A DNA stretch of 64,000 bases from Paenibacillus xylanivorans. GTDB taxonomy: Bacteria; Bacillota; Bacilli; Paenibacillales; Paenibacillaceae. Under the pieces are notes generated by a model. It searched no databases. It was not told the origin of the DNA and saw only the letters and a program-made list of their open reading frames with translations. The position numbers and the translations under genes were made by a program. The stretch lies in assembly GCF_001280595.1 (NCBI RefSeq), contig NZ_LITU01000053.1, positions 188,374 to 252,373 of the forward strand, in the 5' to 3' direction. Below are positions 39,507 to 49,121 of the stretch, piece after piece. The first letter of the stretch is position 1, and the number at the start of each line of letters is the position of its first letter.

Positions 39507-40391
39507 TTAACCTTTGACATGAATCGCATCCCCAAATAGCTTGCGCGCATTGCCCCAATTAACGCCAAGTTTACCTTGCCAGCCCGCCCAAGGCATCTCC
39601 ATATCGGAGCGGCCTTTGGTATTGTTAAGCTGGAACTCACCATTCAGGATCTCTTCATTGTTTATCCAATGTTCTGGACTGAGGGAGAGAACCTGATTGG
39701 GCAGAACACCTACCCTGGACAGCGCTTGAAGGATACTTCGGCGAATTCCGGCGTGTCCTTTAACCAATTTTTCAGCAGTCAGTCGTTTCTCGAATTTGCC
39801 TGGAGTCTCTTCGTCTTCTGCCTGATCCAGCATGTGAAGCAGTTGATTAAATGTGGTGATGTCCTCTGGAGTCGGTATAATGGGCCCTTTCTCAAGTAAG
39901 GTGATAAACTCTGTCAAATCGGCGTATGCACCTACGCTTGTCCCGCTGTAATCATAACCCAGGTGTAAGGAGTATCGAATATTGGATAGATTTTTCCAGC
40001 CCTCATCGCTATGACTGAAGCCGCAAATTCTGCAAGCGAGAAATCGTTCCGTCTCTTCATAAGCGTGCATCTGTGAGTGAATCATCCTATGGTAGCTTGC
40101 GAGCGTAGATATGCCTCGTGGATAACTGCCCCCGACCCCTGCAACAAATGCCTGGGCAATCGTGGACCAGGAAAGACGTTCATTTTGCTGGAAAGCGATT
40201 AGTTGTTGCGTGATATCATCATGGTGGATCATCTCCAGATCATTAGCTATCCAGACTTGTGTAGTAAGTAGATCCTGTTCGGCAAGAGTTAGTGTATCGG
40301 CTTGATAGATCATCACTTCTCGTTCTCTGTCATACTCACCATTGCTGTGCAGGTATAACTTTTTAAGCACTCTCATACACTTTTTGTCCAT
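39507..40391 (-). CDS. Hypothetical protein, 294 residues
   Basis: A soluble protein I do not recognise. I start it at ATG 40391 with GGAAAGGAG ahead; an upstream in-frame start at 40451 has no site. Features seen are a CRICGF Cys pair followed by His and Trp at about residues 118-133, which is too little for a zinc ribbon, and a Tyr/Gly-rich segment (SLHLGYDYSGTSVGAYADL). The C-terminus has several Trp (PWAGWQGKLGVNWGNARKLFG), reminiscent of carbohydrate- or nucleic-acid-contacting surfaces, but no function should be assigned. No membrane segment or signal peptide. Confidence 0.7.
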   Translation of the reverse strand: MDKKCMRVLKKLYLHSNGEYDREREVMIYQADTLTLAEQDLLTTQVWIANDLEMIHHDDITQQLIAFQQNERLSWSTIAQAFVAGVGGSYPRGISTLASYHRMIHSQMHAYEETERFLACRICGFSHSDEGWKNLSNIRYSLHLGYDYSGTSVGAYADLTEFITLLEKGPIIPTPEDITTFNQLLHMLDQAEDEETPGKFEKRLTAEKLVKGHAGIRRSILQALSRVGVLPNQVLSLSPEHWINNEEILNGEFQLNNTKGRSDMEMPWAGWQGKLGVNWGNARKLFGDAIHVKG

Positions 40392-40590
40392 GGTTAACTC
40401 CTTTCCAAAGTTTAATTTGGATTTTCGGTGAGCTCTCGTATAACAATTCATTGCTTCGTTTCATTATAAGTGAGATGATGTGGGATGAAAATCAGTACAA
40501 GGTACTAACCTATTTTACGAAGTGAATCAAATGAGGATATGGACTCGCTAATGAAACAGTGGCAATATTAAAGATGAGAGGTGGTGGAAC

Positions 40591-41283
40591 ATGCGAATTA
40601 ACAAATACATAAGTGAAACGGGATACTGTTCCCGCCGGGAAACCAACCGATTAATTGCAGCCGGGCGCATTACGATCAATGGCAAAGTATGCGAAAAAGG
40701 AGCGGATGTTGAATCCGAGGATATCGTGCTCATTGATGGCAAGGAAATTCCTCATGACGATAGTGAGCCTGTTTACCTTGCGCTTAATAAACCGATAGGT
40801 ATTGTCTGTACAGCAGCAGAACAGGTGGAGGGAAACATTATTGAGTATGTGAATTATCCATCGCGCATTTTTGCCATCGGCAGACTGGATAAAGCGTCAG
40901 AGGGTTTGATTTTGCTTACGAACGACGGAGGCATTGTGAACAAGATGATGCGTTCGGAGCATAACCATGAGAAGGAATATGTGGTGACCGTAGACAAACC
41001 AGTGACAGAGGAATTCGTGCGCGCGATGTCGCAAGGGGTTGAGATTCTGGATGTGGTGACGAGGCCGTGTGAGGTGTATAAGCAAAGCGAGAACGTATTT
41101 CGTATCATTTTGACTCAGGGGCTTAATTTGCAAATCCGCAGAATGTGCAAAGCCTTGGGTTACAGAGTGCTCAAGCTGGAGCGCATCCGCATTATGAATG
41201 TTACGCTGGATGGAATGGAACGTGGACAATGGAGACATCTGGAGAAGCAGGAATTGGAGCACCTTCTGTCCATGTTGAACTAG
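40591..41283 (+). CDS. rluF: 23S rRNA pseudouridine synthase, RluF/RsuA family
   Basis: A 230-residue RNA-modifying enzyme. An N-terminal S4 RNA-binding domain (MRINKYISETGYCSRRETNRLIAAGRITINGK, residues 1-60) precedes the catalytic domain. The catalytic Asp is in GRLDKASEGLILLTNDG. The closing motif GLNLQIRRMCKALGYRVLKLERIRI is typical of RluF, which modifies U2604 of 23S rRNA; RluB/RluE or RsuA assignments cannot be excluded by eye. GAGGTGG precedes the ATG. Monocistronic. Confidence 0.88.
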   Translation: MRINKYISETGYCSRRETNRLIAAGRITINGKVCEKGADVESEDIVLIDGKEIPHDDSEPVYLALNKPIGIVCTAAEQVEGNIIEYVNYPSRIFAIGRLDKASEGLILLTNDGGIVNKMMRSEHNHEKEYVVTVDKPVTEEFVRAMSQGVEILDVVTRPCEVYKQSENVFRIILTQGLNLQIRRMCKALGYRVLKLERIRIMNVTLDGMERGQWRHLEKQELEHLLSMLN

Positions 41284-41318
41284 AGAATTGAATCCAAGCA
41301 ATGTTCCCGGCACAATGA

Positions 41319-41356
41319 AGAGAGGCACGAATCCATCATGGATTATGCCTCTTTTT
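41319..41356 (+). terminator. Terminator after the pseudouridine synthase gene
   Basis: Arms agaggca and tgcctct with inner aatccat/atggatt form a nearly continuous stem followed by TTTTT. Confidence 0.9.
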
Positions 41357-41444
41357 GTTGAATGGCTCAATGAGTTAATCTAACTTTATATCCATTATTC
41401 AAAACTACCATTCATAACTACAGTTCTGGACGATTAACCATGCC

Positions 41445-42368
41445 TTATTGAACTTTTGGCAACATATTAAGGCATTTTTTGCTTCGTACTTTCTTCTCTG
41501 AAATAAACGATCCGAGCAACGTTAACAACGTTCCAAGCAGTGTTATCCATGTAATCCGTTCATACAGAATCAGAGCAGAAGAGACGACGGTAATGACAGG
41601 TACCAAATAAATGTACACACTTGTTTTGACGGCTCCCAGTAGCCTCACTGCCCGGTTCCAGGTCACAAAACATAAGGCAGAGGCACCAAGCCCGAGAAAT
41701 AGAAGGTTCGAGAGGTTGGCCATGTTGGCAAAGCGCCCAAGATCGAAGTGAAATTCAAATAGAAACAAGGCCGGCAGCATGAATAATAGTCCATAAAAGA
41801 ACACTTTGCGTGTAGCACCGATGGTGTGATACGGAAGCTCACCAATTTTTCGCATGAGTACAGAGTAGATCGCCCATACGGCAGGTGCCACGAAAGCGAG
41901 CAGGTCTCCCAGCGGATTCAGTTGCAGAATGACACTGCCGTTGAGTCCAATAAGGATGATACCGGTCAAGGCAATGCCGAAGCCCACGATAAACTGCCTG
42001 TGCAATCTCTCTCCATCCAGGAAGAAATGCGCAAGTACAGCGGTAAAGAAAGGGGCAATGGAGACAATAACGCCTACATTGGATGCAAGTGTATACACCA
42101 GTGCAATATTTTCAATGAGAAAATATAACGTGACCCCGCATAATCCAGCTCCGATAAACAGTAATTCTTCTCTGAACGACGTAATCCTCATTGAACGGGG
42201 ATAGATCAGGAGCAGCACCACATAGCCGATCAGGAAGCGAAAAAACAGAATTTCAACAGGCGTAAAGTCGATCAGCAGAACCTTGGTGGAGATAAACGTC
42301 GTTCCCCAGATCAGAATTGTAAGCAAGGCCAGCAGGTGTCCGGCGGAGACTTTGTTCTGATCTGTCAT
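41445..42368 (-). CDS. DMT-family (EamA) transporter
   Basis: A 307-residue protein with ten hydrophobic segments in two EamA repeats; the first starts [22 protein letters not shown] and the second [23 protein letters not shown]. These are metabolite or amino-acid exporters. Its ATG overlaps the stop of the AraC gene (ATGA), so both are co-translated, and the regulator probably responds to the exported compound. Substrate unknown. Confidence 0.88.
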   Translation of the reverse strand: MTDQNKVSAGHLLALLTILIWGTTFISTKVLLIDFTPVEILFFRFLIGYVVLLLIYPRSMRITSFREELLFIGAGLCGVTLYFLIENIALVYTLASNVGVIVSIAPFFTAVLAHFFLDGERLHRQFIVGFGIALTGIILIGLNGSVILQLNPLGDLLAFVAPAVWAIYSVLMRKIGELPYHTIGATRKVFFYGLLFMLPALFLFEFHFDLGRFANMANLSNLLFLGLGASALCFVTWNRAVRLLGAVKTSVYIYLVPVITVVSSALILYERITWITLLGTLLTLLGSFISEKKVRSKKCLNMLPKVQ

Positions 42369-43216
42369 GACAGATCAACCACTGTGCGCTTTGAATCCAC
42401 TTCATGGTTGAAGATGCGTCTGTATTGCTTGGGCGTCAAGCCGATCAGCTTTTTGAAAAAATTCGTAAAGTGACTCTGATCGCTAAATCCTGTTTGCGCG
42501 GCCACCTCAATCGGGCGCTGTCCATGTTCCAGTAACCGTTTGGCCTGATTTATGCGAATCGTTTCCAGGTAGCGGTAGGGAGATATTCCTTTTTGGCGAG
42601 TGAATAAACGCAACAGATGGTATTTACTTAATCCTGTTAACTCCACCAATTGGTTCAGCGTAATGCTCTCCATGTAATGAGACTCTATGTACTCGCATAT
42701 GCGTCTGATCTCGATGGTGACGTCCTGGGCGGAAACGGGTGGTTCAGCATCCGCGTATTCTCTTAGCAGCTGTTCCAGCAGAAAGAGTAACAACTCTTCT
42801 TTGTAGAAGTCGGATTGCTCTTCCAAAATCTTCTGATGCAGCTCATGTAAGGATGCGACATGTTCGCTTTGGTAGAGAACAGGGGAAGTAAACCGCGGCA
42901 GGTAATCTTGTCCGGTAATTTCCTGTACATATTGGCGCATGACCTCAGGCTGAATATTGATGCAACGATAATCTAGGGTTCTTCCGTCGACCTGCTCACA
43001 GGCATGGGGATCATGCGGATTAAACACGATCATATCTCCGGTGTTCAGGACATATTCCTCGTTATTACATACGAGATGACGTTTGCCTTGCTCAATAAAA
43101 CCAATGACGTAATAGTCATGAAAATGATTGGGGAATTTCTGCATTATACCTTCGAACTGATAGGCTTCAAGTTGTAGATCGGTATCAAATACGACAGTTC
43201 GCACTTCGCGAGTCAC
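42365..43216 (-). CDS. AraC-family regulator paired with the EamA exporter
   Basis: A 283-residue regulator. An N-terminal cupin ([25 protein letters not shown]) senses a ligand. The C-terminal AraC domain shows [33 protein letters not shown] and [30 protein letters not shown] favour the GTG at 43216, spaced 8 bp from AAGGAAGG; the GTG at 43225 overlaps that site. The stop overlaps the transporter start by 4 bp. Confidence 0.86.
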   Translation of the reverse strand: MTREVRTVVFDTDLQLEAYQFEGIMQKFPNHFHDYYVIGFIEQGKRHLVCNNEEYVLNTGDMIVFNPHDPHACEQVDGRTLDYRCINIQPEVMRQYVQEITGQDYLPRFTSPVLYQSEHVASLHELHQKILEEQSDFYKEELLLFLLEQLLREYADAEPPVSAQDVTIEIRRICEYIESHYMESITLNQLVELTGLSKYHLLRLFTRQKGISPYRYLETIRINQAKRLLEHGQRPIEVAAQTGFSDQSHFTNFFKKLIGLTPKQYRRIFNHEVDSKRTVVDLS

Positions 43217-43414
43217 CTGCTGCACCTTCCTTCTGGTAAGTTAATGTCATTATATTATGAAAAGAAGGAACTTTCTTGGATGATATTGCTCGCTCCGTTA
43301 TGGTGGAAACGCGTAAAAAACCAAAGTACCCGCTGCCTTCAAGGCTATTCGAGTACGTTGGTTCATTATAGTTCAATTATAAGAATTAAACATGAATTTC
43401 GACCCAACAACCTT

Positions 43415-44539
43415 TTAATGCAATGTGGCAAGCGCTTCTGGTGTAAAAGCTTGAATCTCATCTACGCGGCCTTCACGTATTTTAACGGCCCATGCAGGAT
43501 CTGCGAGAAGGGCACGTCCAGCAGCTACCAGATCAAATTCCTGCTGTTCCAGACGATGGAGAAGATCTTTCAGATCCTTGTGTCCTGCACCTTTACCCTG
43601 TGTATAGAGACTGGTAAATTCATCATCCAGCCCAACGGAGCCCACGGCTATCGTTGGTTTGCCTGTCAGTTTTTTCACCCAGCCGGCAAATCCAAGCTCC
43701 GAACCTTCATATTCTGGCTCCCAGAAGCGGCGTGTTGAACAGTGGAATATATCCACACCTGCCTGTACCAGCACATTCAGGAATTGTTCCAGCTTTACCG
43801 GTGTATCCAATGGTTTGACGTAATAATCACTCATTTTCCACTGTGACAAACGAATGGCAATCGGGTAATCAGGGCCCACGGCATCACGAATGGCCTGAAT
43901 AAGTTCCGTTGCGAATTTCGTACGCTTAATAAGATCGCCGCCGTAGCGGTCTGTCCGTGTATTCGTTTTATCCCAGAAAAATTGGTCGACCAGATAGCCA
44001 TGTGCTCCTTGAATTTCGATGCCGTCAAACCCAAGCCGTTTGGCATGGACTGCTGCATCCACAAAGGCTTGAATAATCATAGCGATTTCTTCTTCGCTCA
44101 TCGGATCACCGACTTGATTTCCTTCCAGATCGATGCCTGACGGACCGATGGACAGGGCATCTGGATGGGGCTGTGATCCCGCAGGACGAGCCATACCCAT
44201 ATGCCAGAGTTGAGGGAAGATTTTTCCCCCAGCTTCATGGACTTGTTGAACGACTTCTGCCCATCCGTTCAGTGCTTCTTCACCATGGAAACGGGGCACG
44301 CGCGGTTCGCTGGTAGCGGCCGGATGATCAATGGTTACACCTTCGGTAATAATAAGTCCGACGCCATTTTCGGCACGTCTGCGATAATAAGCTGCTACAT
44401 CGGAACCTGGCACACCATCCGGTGAGAAAGCCCGGCCCATAGCGGGCATTACGATACGGGACTGTAGAGTTAGGTTATGAATCGTATAAGGTTGAAACAG
44501 ATTTTCCGTGGATTGAACTTGCTGTTGTTGATTATTCAA
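43415..44539 (-). CDS. Old yellow enzyme-type NADH:flavin oxidoreductase
   Basis: A 374-residue FMN TIM-barrel protein. It opens with LFQPYTIHNLTLQSRIVMPAMGRAF and has the family signatures HAKRLGFDGIEIQGAHGYLVDQFFW (substrate-binding His and flavin contacts) and YGGDLIKRTKF. These enzymes reduce alpha,beta-unsaturated carbonyls or nitro compounds with NAD(P)H. A TTG at 44539 lies 6 bp after GGAGGTG and is the better start; the ATG at 44554 lies before that site. It is divergent from a TetR gene, its probable repressor. Confidence 0.87.
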   Translation of the reverse strand: MNNQQQQVQSTENLFQPYTIHNLTLQSRIVMPAMGRAFSPDGVPGSDVAAYYRRRAENGVGLIITEGVTIDHPAATSEPRVPRFHGEEALNGWAEVVQQVHEAGGKIFPQLWHMGMARPAGSQPHPDALSIGPSGIDLEGNQVGDPMSEEEIAMIIQAFVDAAVHAKRLGFDGIEIQGAHGYLVDQFFWDKTNTRTDRYGGDLIKRTKFATELIQAIRDAVGPDYPIAIRLSQWKMSDYYVKPLDTPVKLEQFLNVLVQAGVDIFHCSTRRFWEPEYEGSELGFAGWVKKLTGKPTIAVGSVGLDDEFTSLYTQGKGAGHKDLKDLLHRLEQQEFDLVAAGRALLADPAWAVKIREGRVDEIQAFTPEALATLH

Positions 44540-44676
44540 ATAAAACACCTCCATAATAGTGCACCCTCAAGCGGGGTACGAGTGCAATATTATCAATGGA
44601 GAGTGCCTGTATCAACCGACGATTTATGCAATGTGTTGCTTAAGCGAAGCGTCCATCATAATGTTGGTTTAACACC

Positions 44677-44712
44677 GGATCACTTGTTGATCCAACAGGA
44701 GCTATTTATAAT
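44677..44712 (+). promoter_or_regulatory. TetR gene promoter with inverted-repeat operator over the -35
   Basis: TTGTTG (44684-44689), 17 bp, TATAAT (44707-44712) form a good sigma-A promoter. The perfect inverted repeat GGATCA-cttgt-TGATCC (44677-44693) covers its -35, the place expected for an autorepressor. Bound repressor could also block the divergent old-yellow-enzyme promoter. Confidence 0.6.
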
Positions 44713-44765
44713 AGGGACATCCAAAAGTTTGAATTACAAGTTCGATAAGAAGGAGCATTTTGATT

Positions 44766-45362
44766 ATGTCAGGTGAGTTTTCTCCAAATCCCAATGATCC
44801 ACGGGTAATCCGAACCCGTCAATTAATTCAGGATGCGTTTTTCTATCATTTGAATCAAAAGGATTTCTCAGCCATTACGGTCCGGGATATTACGCAAAGG
44901 GCGACGATTAACCGGGCTACATTTTATGCGCATTTTGCAGACAAATATGAACTGCTGGAGTCCGTTTTGTCCTTTGCCTTTGAAGAATATGTGCTTAAGC
45001 AAATTGATGTACAGGCACATTTGACAGAAGAGACCCTGAAACAACTGGTGATCTCGTTATGTAACTATCATGACTCAAGCAACCAATGTATCAAGAAATA
45101 TGAGTCCGTAGCGCCAATCTTTGAAGAAAATATTAAGGCCCAGCTTGAGAAACTCATTCTTGAGTTGACTACGAGTCAGACAGATGGTGCAGAGCCACCC
45201 AAAACATTGGCCTATTTGGCAACTATGTTAAGCTGGTCCATCTATGGGGTGACGTATCGCTGGAATTTGGAAGAGAGACAGGAATCCCCGGTTGAATTGG
45301 CCGAGCGGGTAGTTCCTTTTATGTTGAACGGGGTCGGAATACTGAATAAAATAATGCCATAG
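44766..45362 (+). CDS. TetR/AcrR-family repressor
   Basis: A 198-residue repressor. The helix-turn-helix is FSAITVRDITQRATINRATFYAHFADKYELLE at about 33-64, where RATFYAHF is the family signature. The C-terminal ligand-binding part is of the TetR_C_33-like short type. ATG 44766 has AAGGAG 10 bp upstream. The divergent flavin oxidoreductase is the likely target, a common pairing for electrophile or xenobiotic response. Confidence 0.88.
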   Translation: MSGEFSPNPNDPRVIRTRQLIQDAFFYHLNQKDFSAITVRDITQRATINRATFYAHFADKYELLESVLSFAFEEYVLKQIDVQAHLTEETLKQLVISLCNYHDSSNQCIKKYESVAPIFEENIKAQLEKLILELTTSQTDGAEPPKTLAYLATMLSWSIYGVTYRWNLEERQESPVELAERVVPFMLNGVGILNKIMP

Positions 45363-45391
45363 AAAAAGAGCAGATGATCTGCTCTTTTTTT
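45363..45391 (+). terminator. Terminator after the TetR gene
   Basis: Arms aaagagcaga and tctgctcttt close on a TGA loop and are followed by a run of T. Confidence 0.92.
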
Positions 45392-45422
45392 GTTATCTAT
45401 AAGAAAATTCTACGGGATTTCA

Positions 45423-46676
45423 TTACGTATATAGTTTAAGCGGCAAATGACCTAAGGATTGTCCGGCGGCGGCTGGAATAAGGTTGTCCTCCAGAATAAA
45501 TCCCTCAACGTTCTCAATGCGTGAGAAGGTCTGCACGAAGGTAGAGAGTGCGATTTTGGCCTCTAAACGGGCAAGTGGTGCGCCAAGACAGAAGTGTGTG
45601 CCATACCCAAATGCAAGCTGTTTGTTATTGTTGGAACGATGAATATTGAATGTGAATGGATCTTCAAATACGCGTTCATCCACATTGGCTGCACTCATCC
45701 ATGCAACAATGGCATCTCCTTTTTTGAGATCAATCCCCAGCAGGTTATTGTCTTTTTTGACCATACGATCCATCTTGCTGATGTTGAAACGATATCTTAG
45801 CATTTCTTCCACCGCGTTCGGAATCAGTTCGGGATTGTTTCTTAGTTCCGCGTAGACTCCTGGTTGGTCATACAACATGGCATAGAACGAATTGGCAAGC
45901 AGGATACTTGTCGTTTCCACACCAGCTCCCAATATAAACATCGTTGTCCGTACGATCTCTTCATCTGAAAACTGGTCACCATCTACCTCGGCCCGGATGA
46001 GATCAGATATGATATCTTCTCCCGGATTCAATCTTTTGGCGACAACGATGGGATACAGGTACTTGAAATATTCTTCTCCGGCCGTTCTTTTCATTTCGTT
46101 AATTTCAGCAAAAGTGGTATGGGTGGAGGGTAGAAAGAGCTGGTTTACCCATTCCTTGAACAAATGATGATCCTTCGATGGAACGCCCAGCAGATCTGAC
46201 ATGATCATGACGGGGAATACGCTTGTATATGCTTCGACGATATCCACGACAGGTTGATGAGCGAACTTGGCTATCAGTTGTTCGGCGAGTGCCTGAATCC
46301 GTGGTTCCCATAATCGCAAACTTCTTGGTGTAAACGCTTTGGCAAGCAATGATCTCCGTTTACGATGTTCCGGTGGATCCACATTATGAATATCCAATCG
46401 ATCCGGGATATGATGTTCCCCTTCGTTGTTGTTATCATCCTCGCTGATATACCCTACATTAACAATGGTTCTTTTGCGTTCACTGGAGAAATGCTCATGG
46501 TCATTAAGGACCGTTTTCACAAGATCATACCCAAATACATGCCAGGAATCGGACGCTTCATTATAAACGACAGGGTCTTGCTTCAGCATGCGGCGATACC
46601 AATGGTGAGGGCTGAATTCGTCTTCCTTGGACTGAAAGTCGGTCATTTCGGATAAAGAAATAATCGGGTTGCTCAT
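45423..46676 (-). CDS. Cytochrome P450
   Basis: A 417-residue soluble bacterial P450. The heme-binding loop is LAFGYGTHFCLGAPLARLE with the thiolate Cys. The I-helix oxygen motif is ILGAGVETTSILLAN (Gly-x-Glu-Thr-Thr instead of the usual Gly-x-Asp/Glu-Thr-Thr, still acceptable), and the K-helix ExxR is EEMLRYR. It resembles CYP107/CYP109-type hydroxylases of fatty acids, polyketides or terpenoids. No ferredoxin or ferredoxin reductase gene is nearby, so redox partners must come from elsewhere. AGGAGG lies 8 bp before the ATG. Confidence 0.92.
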   Translation of the reverse strand: MSNPIISLSEMTDFQSKEDEFSPHHWYRRMLKQDPVVYNEASDSWHVFGYDLVKTVLNDHEHFSSERKRTIVNVGYISEDDNNNEGEHHIPDRLDIHNVDPPEHRKRRSLLAKAFTPRSLRLWEPRIQALAEQLIAKFAHQPVVDIVEAYTSVFPVMIMSDLLGVPSKDHHLFKEWVNQLFLPSTHTTFAEINEMKRTAGEEYFKYLYPIVVAKRLNPGEDIISDLIRAEVDGDQFSDEEIVRTTMFILGAGVETTSILLANSFYAMLYDQPGVYAELRNNPELIPNAVEEMLRYRFNISKMDRMVKKDNNLLGIDLKKGDAIVAWMSAANVDERVFEDPFTFNIHRSNNNKQLAFGYGTHFCLGAPLARLEAKIALSTFVQTFSRIENVEGFILEDNLIPAAAGQSLGHLPLKLYT

Positions 46677-46788
46677 TCCTTACGCCTCCTTGGTTCGAAG
46701 ATTGGATGAATCTGATGATGAGGTCCTGCTTGATCGGATAGCAGATAGGGAGCAGGGCCATTATAGCTATCTTACTAAACTATCCTTG

Positions 46789-46827
46789 TTGACAAATATA
46801 ACAAATCAGAGTACTTTAATTCAAGTA
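46789..46827 (+). promoter_or_regulatory. Promoter with inverted repeat ahead of the YhgE-like permease and padR
   Basis: TTGACA (46789-46794) is followed after 17 bp by TACTTT (46812-46817). The inverted repeat TACTT-taattc-AAGTA (46812-46827) covers the -10. A PadR-type repressor encoded in the same unit is a natural candidate to bind it. Confidence 0.5.
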
Positions 46828-46859
46828 TTATAAATAGAAATATTGAAGGTGGAGTAAAC

Positions 46860-48017
46860 GTGAAGAGCATACTGAAGAATAAAGGTGTCATCGCAGGTAT
46901 TTTTATGATTGTTTTGTATCAGATTCTCATGTTGACGATTTTCATGTCCGGTTACAGCGCAATTCCTAAGAATGTTCCACAATTGACGGTTGCCATCGTG
47001 AATGAGGACACGCAATCCGGCGCTTCATTTGTTGAGAATTTGGAAAAACAGTTACCTTTCAATATCATTACCGATGATTCATTGGAAGAGGCCAAAGTAG
47101 GTCTTGAAGATCGGAATATTCATATGGTCATCCATATTCCGGCTGATTTTACGAAAAACCTGTCTGCACAGGATGCACACGCACAGTTGGATTATCTGAT
47201 CAATGAATCGAATCCAACGACCGTTACAAGCATGATGAAAACAGTCTCCACTGAAATCACAGCCGGGCTTCAAGCGCAAGTCCAATCCCAGAGCTTCGAG
47301 GGCGTGCTAAACAGTATGCAGGTTCCTGCGGATCAATCCAAACAGATCGTGGAAGCCACGATGGGGAAAGTTTCCTCTAATCTCGTTATGACCAACCCGC
47401 AGCCAGCAGGTATGCAAAATCAGATGGCCCCGATGTTTATCACCATGGCGCTATATGTAGGAGCGATGATCTATTCCATGCAAAGTGTGGGGGGATTAAG
47501 ATCGCTGCAACATCAGATGGGGAAATGGAAGGCATTTTTCTCCCTGCGTATGGTTAACTTGCTCATCTCACTGATCGCTCCACTGATCGCCATAGGCATA
47601 TATTATATGGTTCAGGGGTATGGGATGGAGACATTTATGAAACTATGGTTACTACACAGCGTTCAGTTATTCGTTTGCATTGAATTTACAAGTATCTTTA
47701 TCATGCTGCTGGGTCAGGGAGGCATGCTGCTTAACTTGCCCATTCTGCTCAGTCAGACGATTGCTAATGGCACAACCTTACCTCCCGAGATGATGCCAGG
47801 ATATTTTAAATTCATGAGCCATATCACACCGATGTTCTATTCCACTCATCTGGACTACAATATTCTCTTTGGCGGGGGAAAAAGCTTCGATTACGGAATA
47901 GGTTTGGCGTTGGTTGGTCTTGCAGCATTTGCAATCAACATCGTAATCCATCATTTCAAAAGTGCCCGCCAACCCGATGCTGTGAAGGAGACTGTACAAC
48001 AGTCCGTTATGGTTTAA
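46860..48017 (+). CDS. YhgE/Pip-like ABC-2-type membrane protein
   Basis: A 385-residue membrane protein starting at GTG 46860 behind AAGGTGGAG. One membrane helix at about 10-30 is followed by a ~170-residue extracytoplasmic part (VPQLTVAIVNEDTQSG..., typical of the YhgE/Pip/DUF3533 fold) and about five further helices from residue 195 onward. Many such proteins have no own ATPase, and none is seen here. They act in efflux or in secretion-linked processes; the function is unknown in most cases. A padR gene follows after 74 bp. Confidence 0.8.
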   Translation: MKSILKNKGVIAGIFMIVLYQILMLTIFMSGYSAIPKNVPQLTVAIVNEDTQSGASFVENLEKQLPFNIITDDSLEEAKVGLEDRNIHMVIHIPADFTKNLSAQDAHAQLDYLINESNPTTVTSMMKTVSTEITAGLQAQVQSQSFEGVLNSMQVPADQSKQIVEATMGKVSSNLVMTNPQPAGMQNQMAPMFITMALYVGAMIYSMQSVGGLRSLQHQMGKWKAFFSLRMVNLLISLIAPLIAIGIYYMVQGYGMETFMKLWLLHSVQLFVCIEFTSIFIMLLGQGGMLLNLPILLSQTIANGTTLPPEMMPGYFKFMSHITPMFYSTHLDYNILFGGGKSFDYGIGLALVGLAAFAINIVIHHFKSARQPDAVKETVQQSVMV

Positions 48018-48091
48018 AATAGAGAGAGAGGGCTGGTTCGTTGTGCTTCACTGTACTCGCCCTCTGGATTAGCAGAAATGGGGGCAGTCAC

Positions 48092-48637
48092 ATGTCGATT
48101 CAAATTTTTATACTTGGTACGTTAAGCGAGGAACAGTGCCATCCCTATGATATTAAGAAGAGAATTCTTAAACATCTGGATCAAACCGATGCCAAAGTAA
48201 CGGAAGGCACGATTTATTATAATTTTGAAGTGTTGCTGAAGAAGGGTCTGATCGAGAAGATTGAAATTATACAAACCGATAATCGACCAGATAAAACGAC
48301 TTATGGTATTACTGAAAAAGGACGGGATGCCTTACAAGAGGGGATCTATGCGGCTTTTCAAAAATTCACGAACGTGCAATCCCTCTATGCAGCGCTGGTC
48401 AATCTGGATAAGGTGGACTTACACAAGATTGCATATCTGATTGAGGATATTCTTCGTAAACTGGAAAAAAGAATTGCATATATTAAACCTGATAGGCCAG
48501 AGATCGAGGAGTTCGAGGTGGATCTGAAAGATACATTGTTATTAATGAAAGATCATGCCTACCACTCTATTCAGAGCGATATCACCTGGTTGCAGAAGCT
48601 GCTGCATCATGTTCAGAGCAGAGCTTTGAAGAAATAA
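48092..48637 (+). CDS. PadR-family transcriptional regulator
   Basis: A 181-residue winged-helix regulator: IFILGTLSEEQCHPYDIKKRILKHL, then VTEGTIYYNFEVLLKKGLIEKIE, then TTYGITEKGRDALQEGI for the wing. The C-terminal half is a helical dimerization part. I start at ATG 48092; the frame is open upstream but no site supports it. It follows the YhgE-like gene and likely represses that promoter. Confidence 0.85.
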   Translation: MSIQIFILGTLSEEQCHPYDIKKRILKHLDQTDAKVTEGTIYYNFEVLLKKGLIEKIEIIQTDNRPDKTTYGITEKGRDALQEGIYAAFQKFTNVQSLYAALVNLDKVDLHKIAYLIEDILRKLEKRIAYIKPDRPEIEEFEVDLKDTLLLMKDHAYHSIQSDITWLQKLLHHVQSRALKK

Positions 48638-48677
48638 GCATGAACATTTAAGAAACGTAGACAGGAGGAATGAAGAA

Positions 48678-48977
48678 ATGTTCGAACATTTGGTTGTATT
48701 TAAATTCAATGATAAAATTACACCTGCGAAACAGCAGGAATTCGTGAATCAATTGTTGTCCCTGAAGGAACAGATTCCGGGAATCACAGCACTGACTGCG
48801 GGAATTAACGTGACTGAAGAGACGAATAATATACGAGGTTATACCCTTGGATTGAGAGTTACTTTTACAGATCAGGAAGCGTTGCGTTCCTATGGCCCTC
48901 ATCCTGCCCATCAAGCATTCGTAGCTTCACTCGATGGTTGGCTAGAAAATGTGATCGTGGCCGACTACCCGATCTAA
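48678..48977 (+). CDS. Dabb-family stress-responsive alpha/beta barrel protein
   Basis: A 99-residue dimeric ferredoxin-like-fold protein. MFEHLVVFKFNDKITPAKQQEFVNQL, then the IPGITALTAGINVTEE loop and AYGPHPAHQAF-like RSYGPHPAHQAFVAS are standard for Dabb proteins. Biochemical role unknown in bacteria. ACAGGAGG precedes the ATG, and a terminator at 49031-49060 follows. Confidence 0.88.
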   Translation: MFEHLVVFKFNDKITPAKQQEFVNQLLSLKEQIPGITALTAGINVTEETNNIRGYTLGLRVTFTDQEALRSYGPHPAHQAFVASLDGWLENVIVADYPI

Positions 48978-49030
48978 AAGTTCGGTTTTGGCTGTCGAAA
49001 GCCGGAAGACATAATCAGCGTCACAATCGA

Positions 49031-49060
49031 AGTCGCCATTAGGCGACTTTTATTATTTTT
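49031..49060 (+). terminator. Terminator after the Dabb gene
   Basis: AGTCGCC-atta-GGCGACT hairpin followed by a T-rich run. Confidence 0.88.
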
Positions 49061-49121
49061 GGGAAGGACCAAATGGTGGTTCAGATGTGTAAACACAAAT
49101 CCATTTGGGTATGCAATATTT

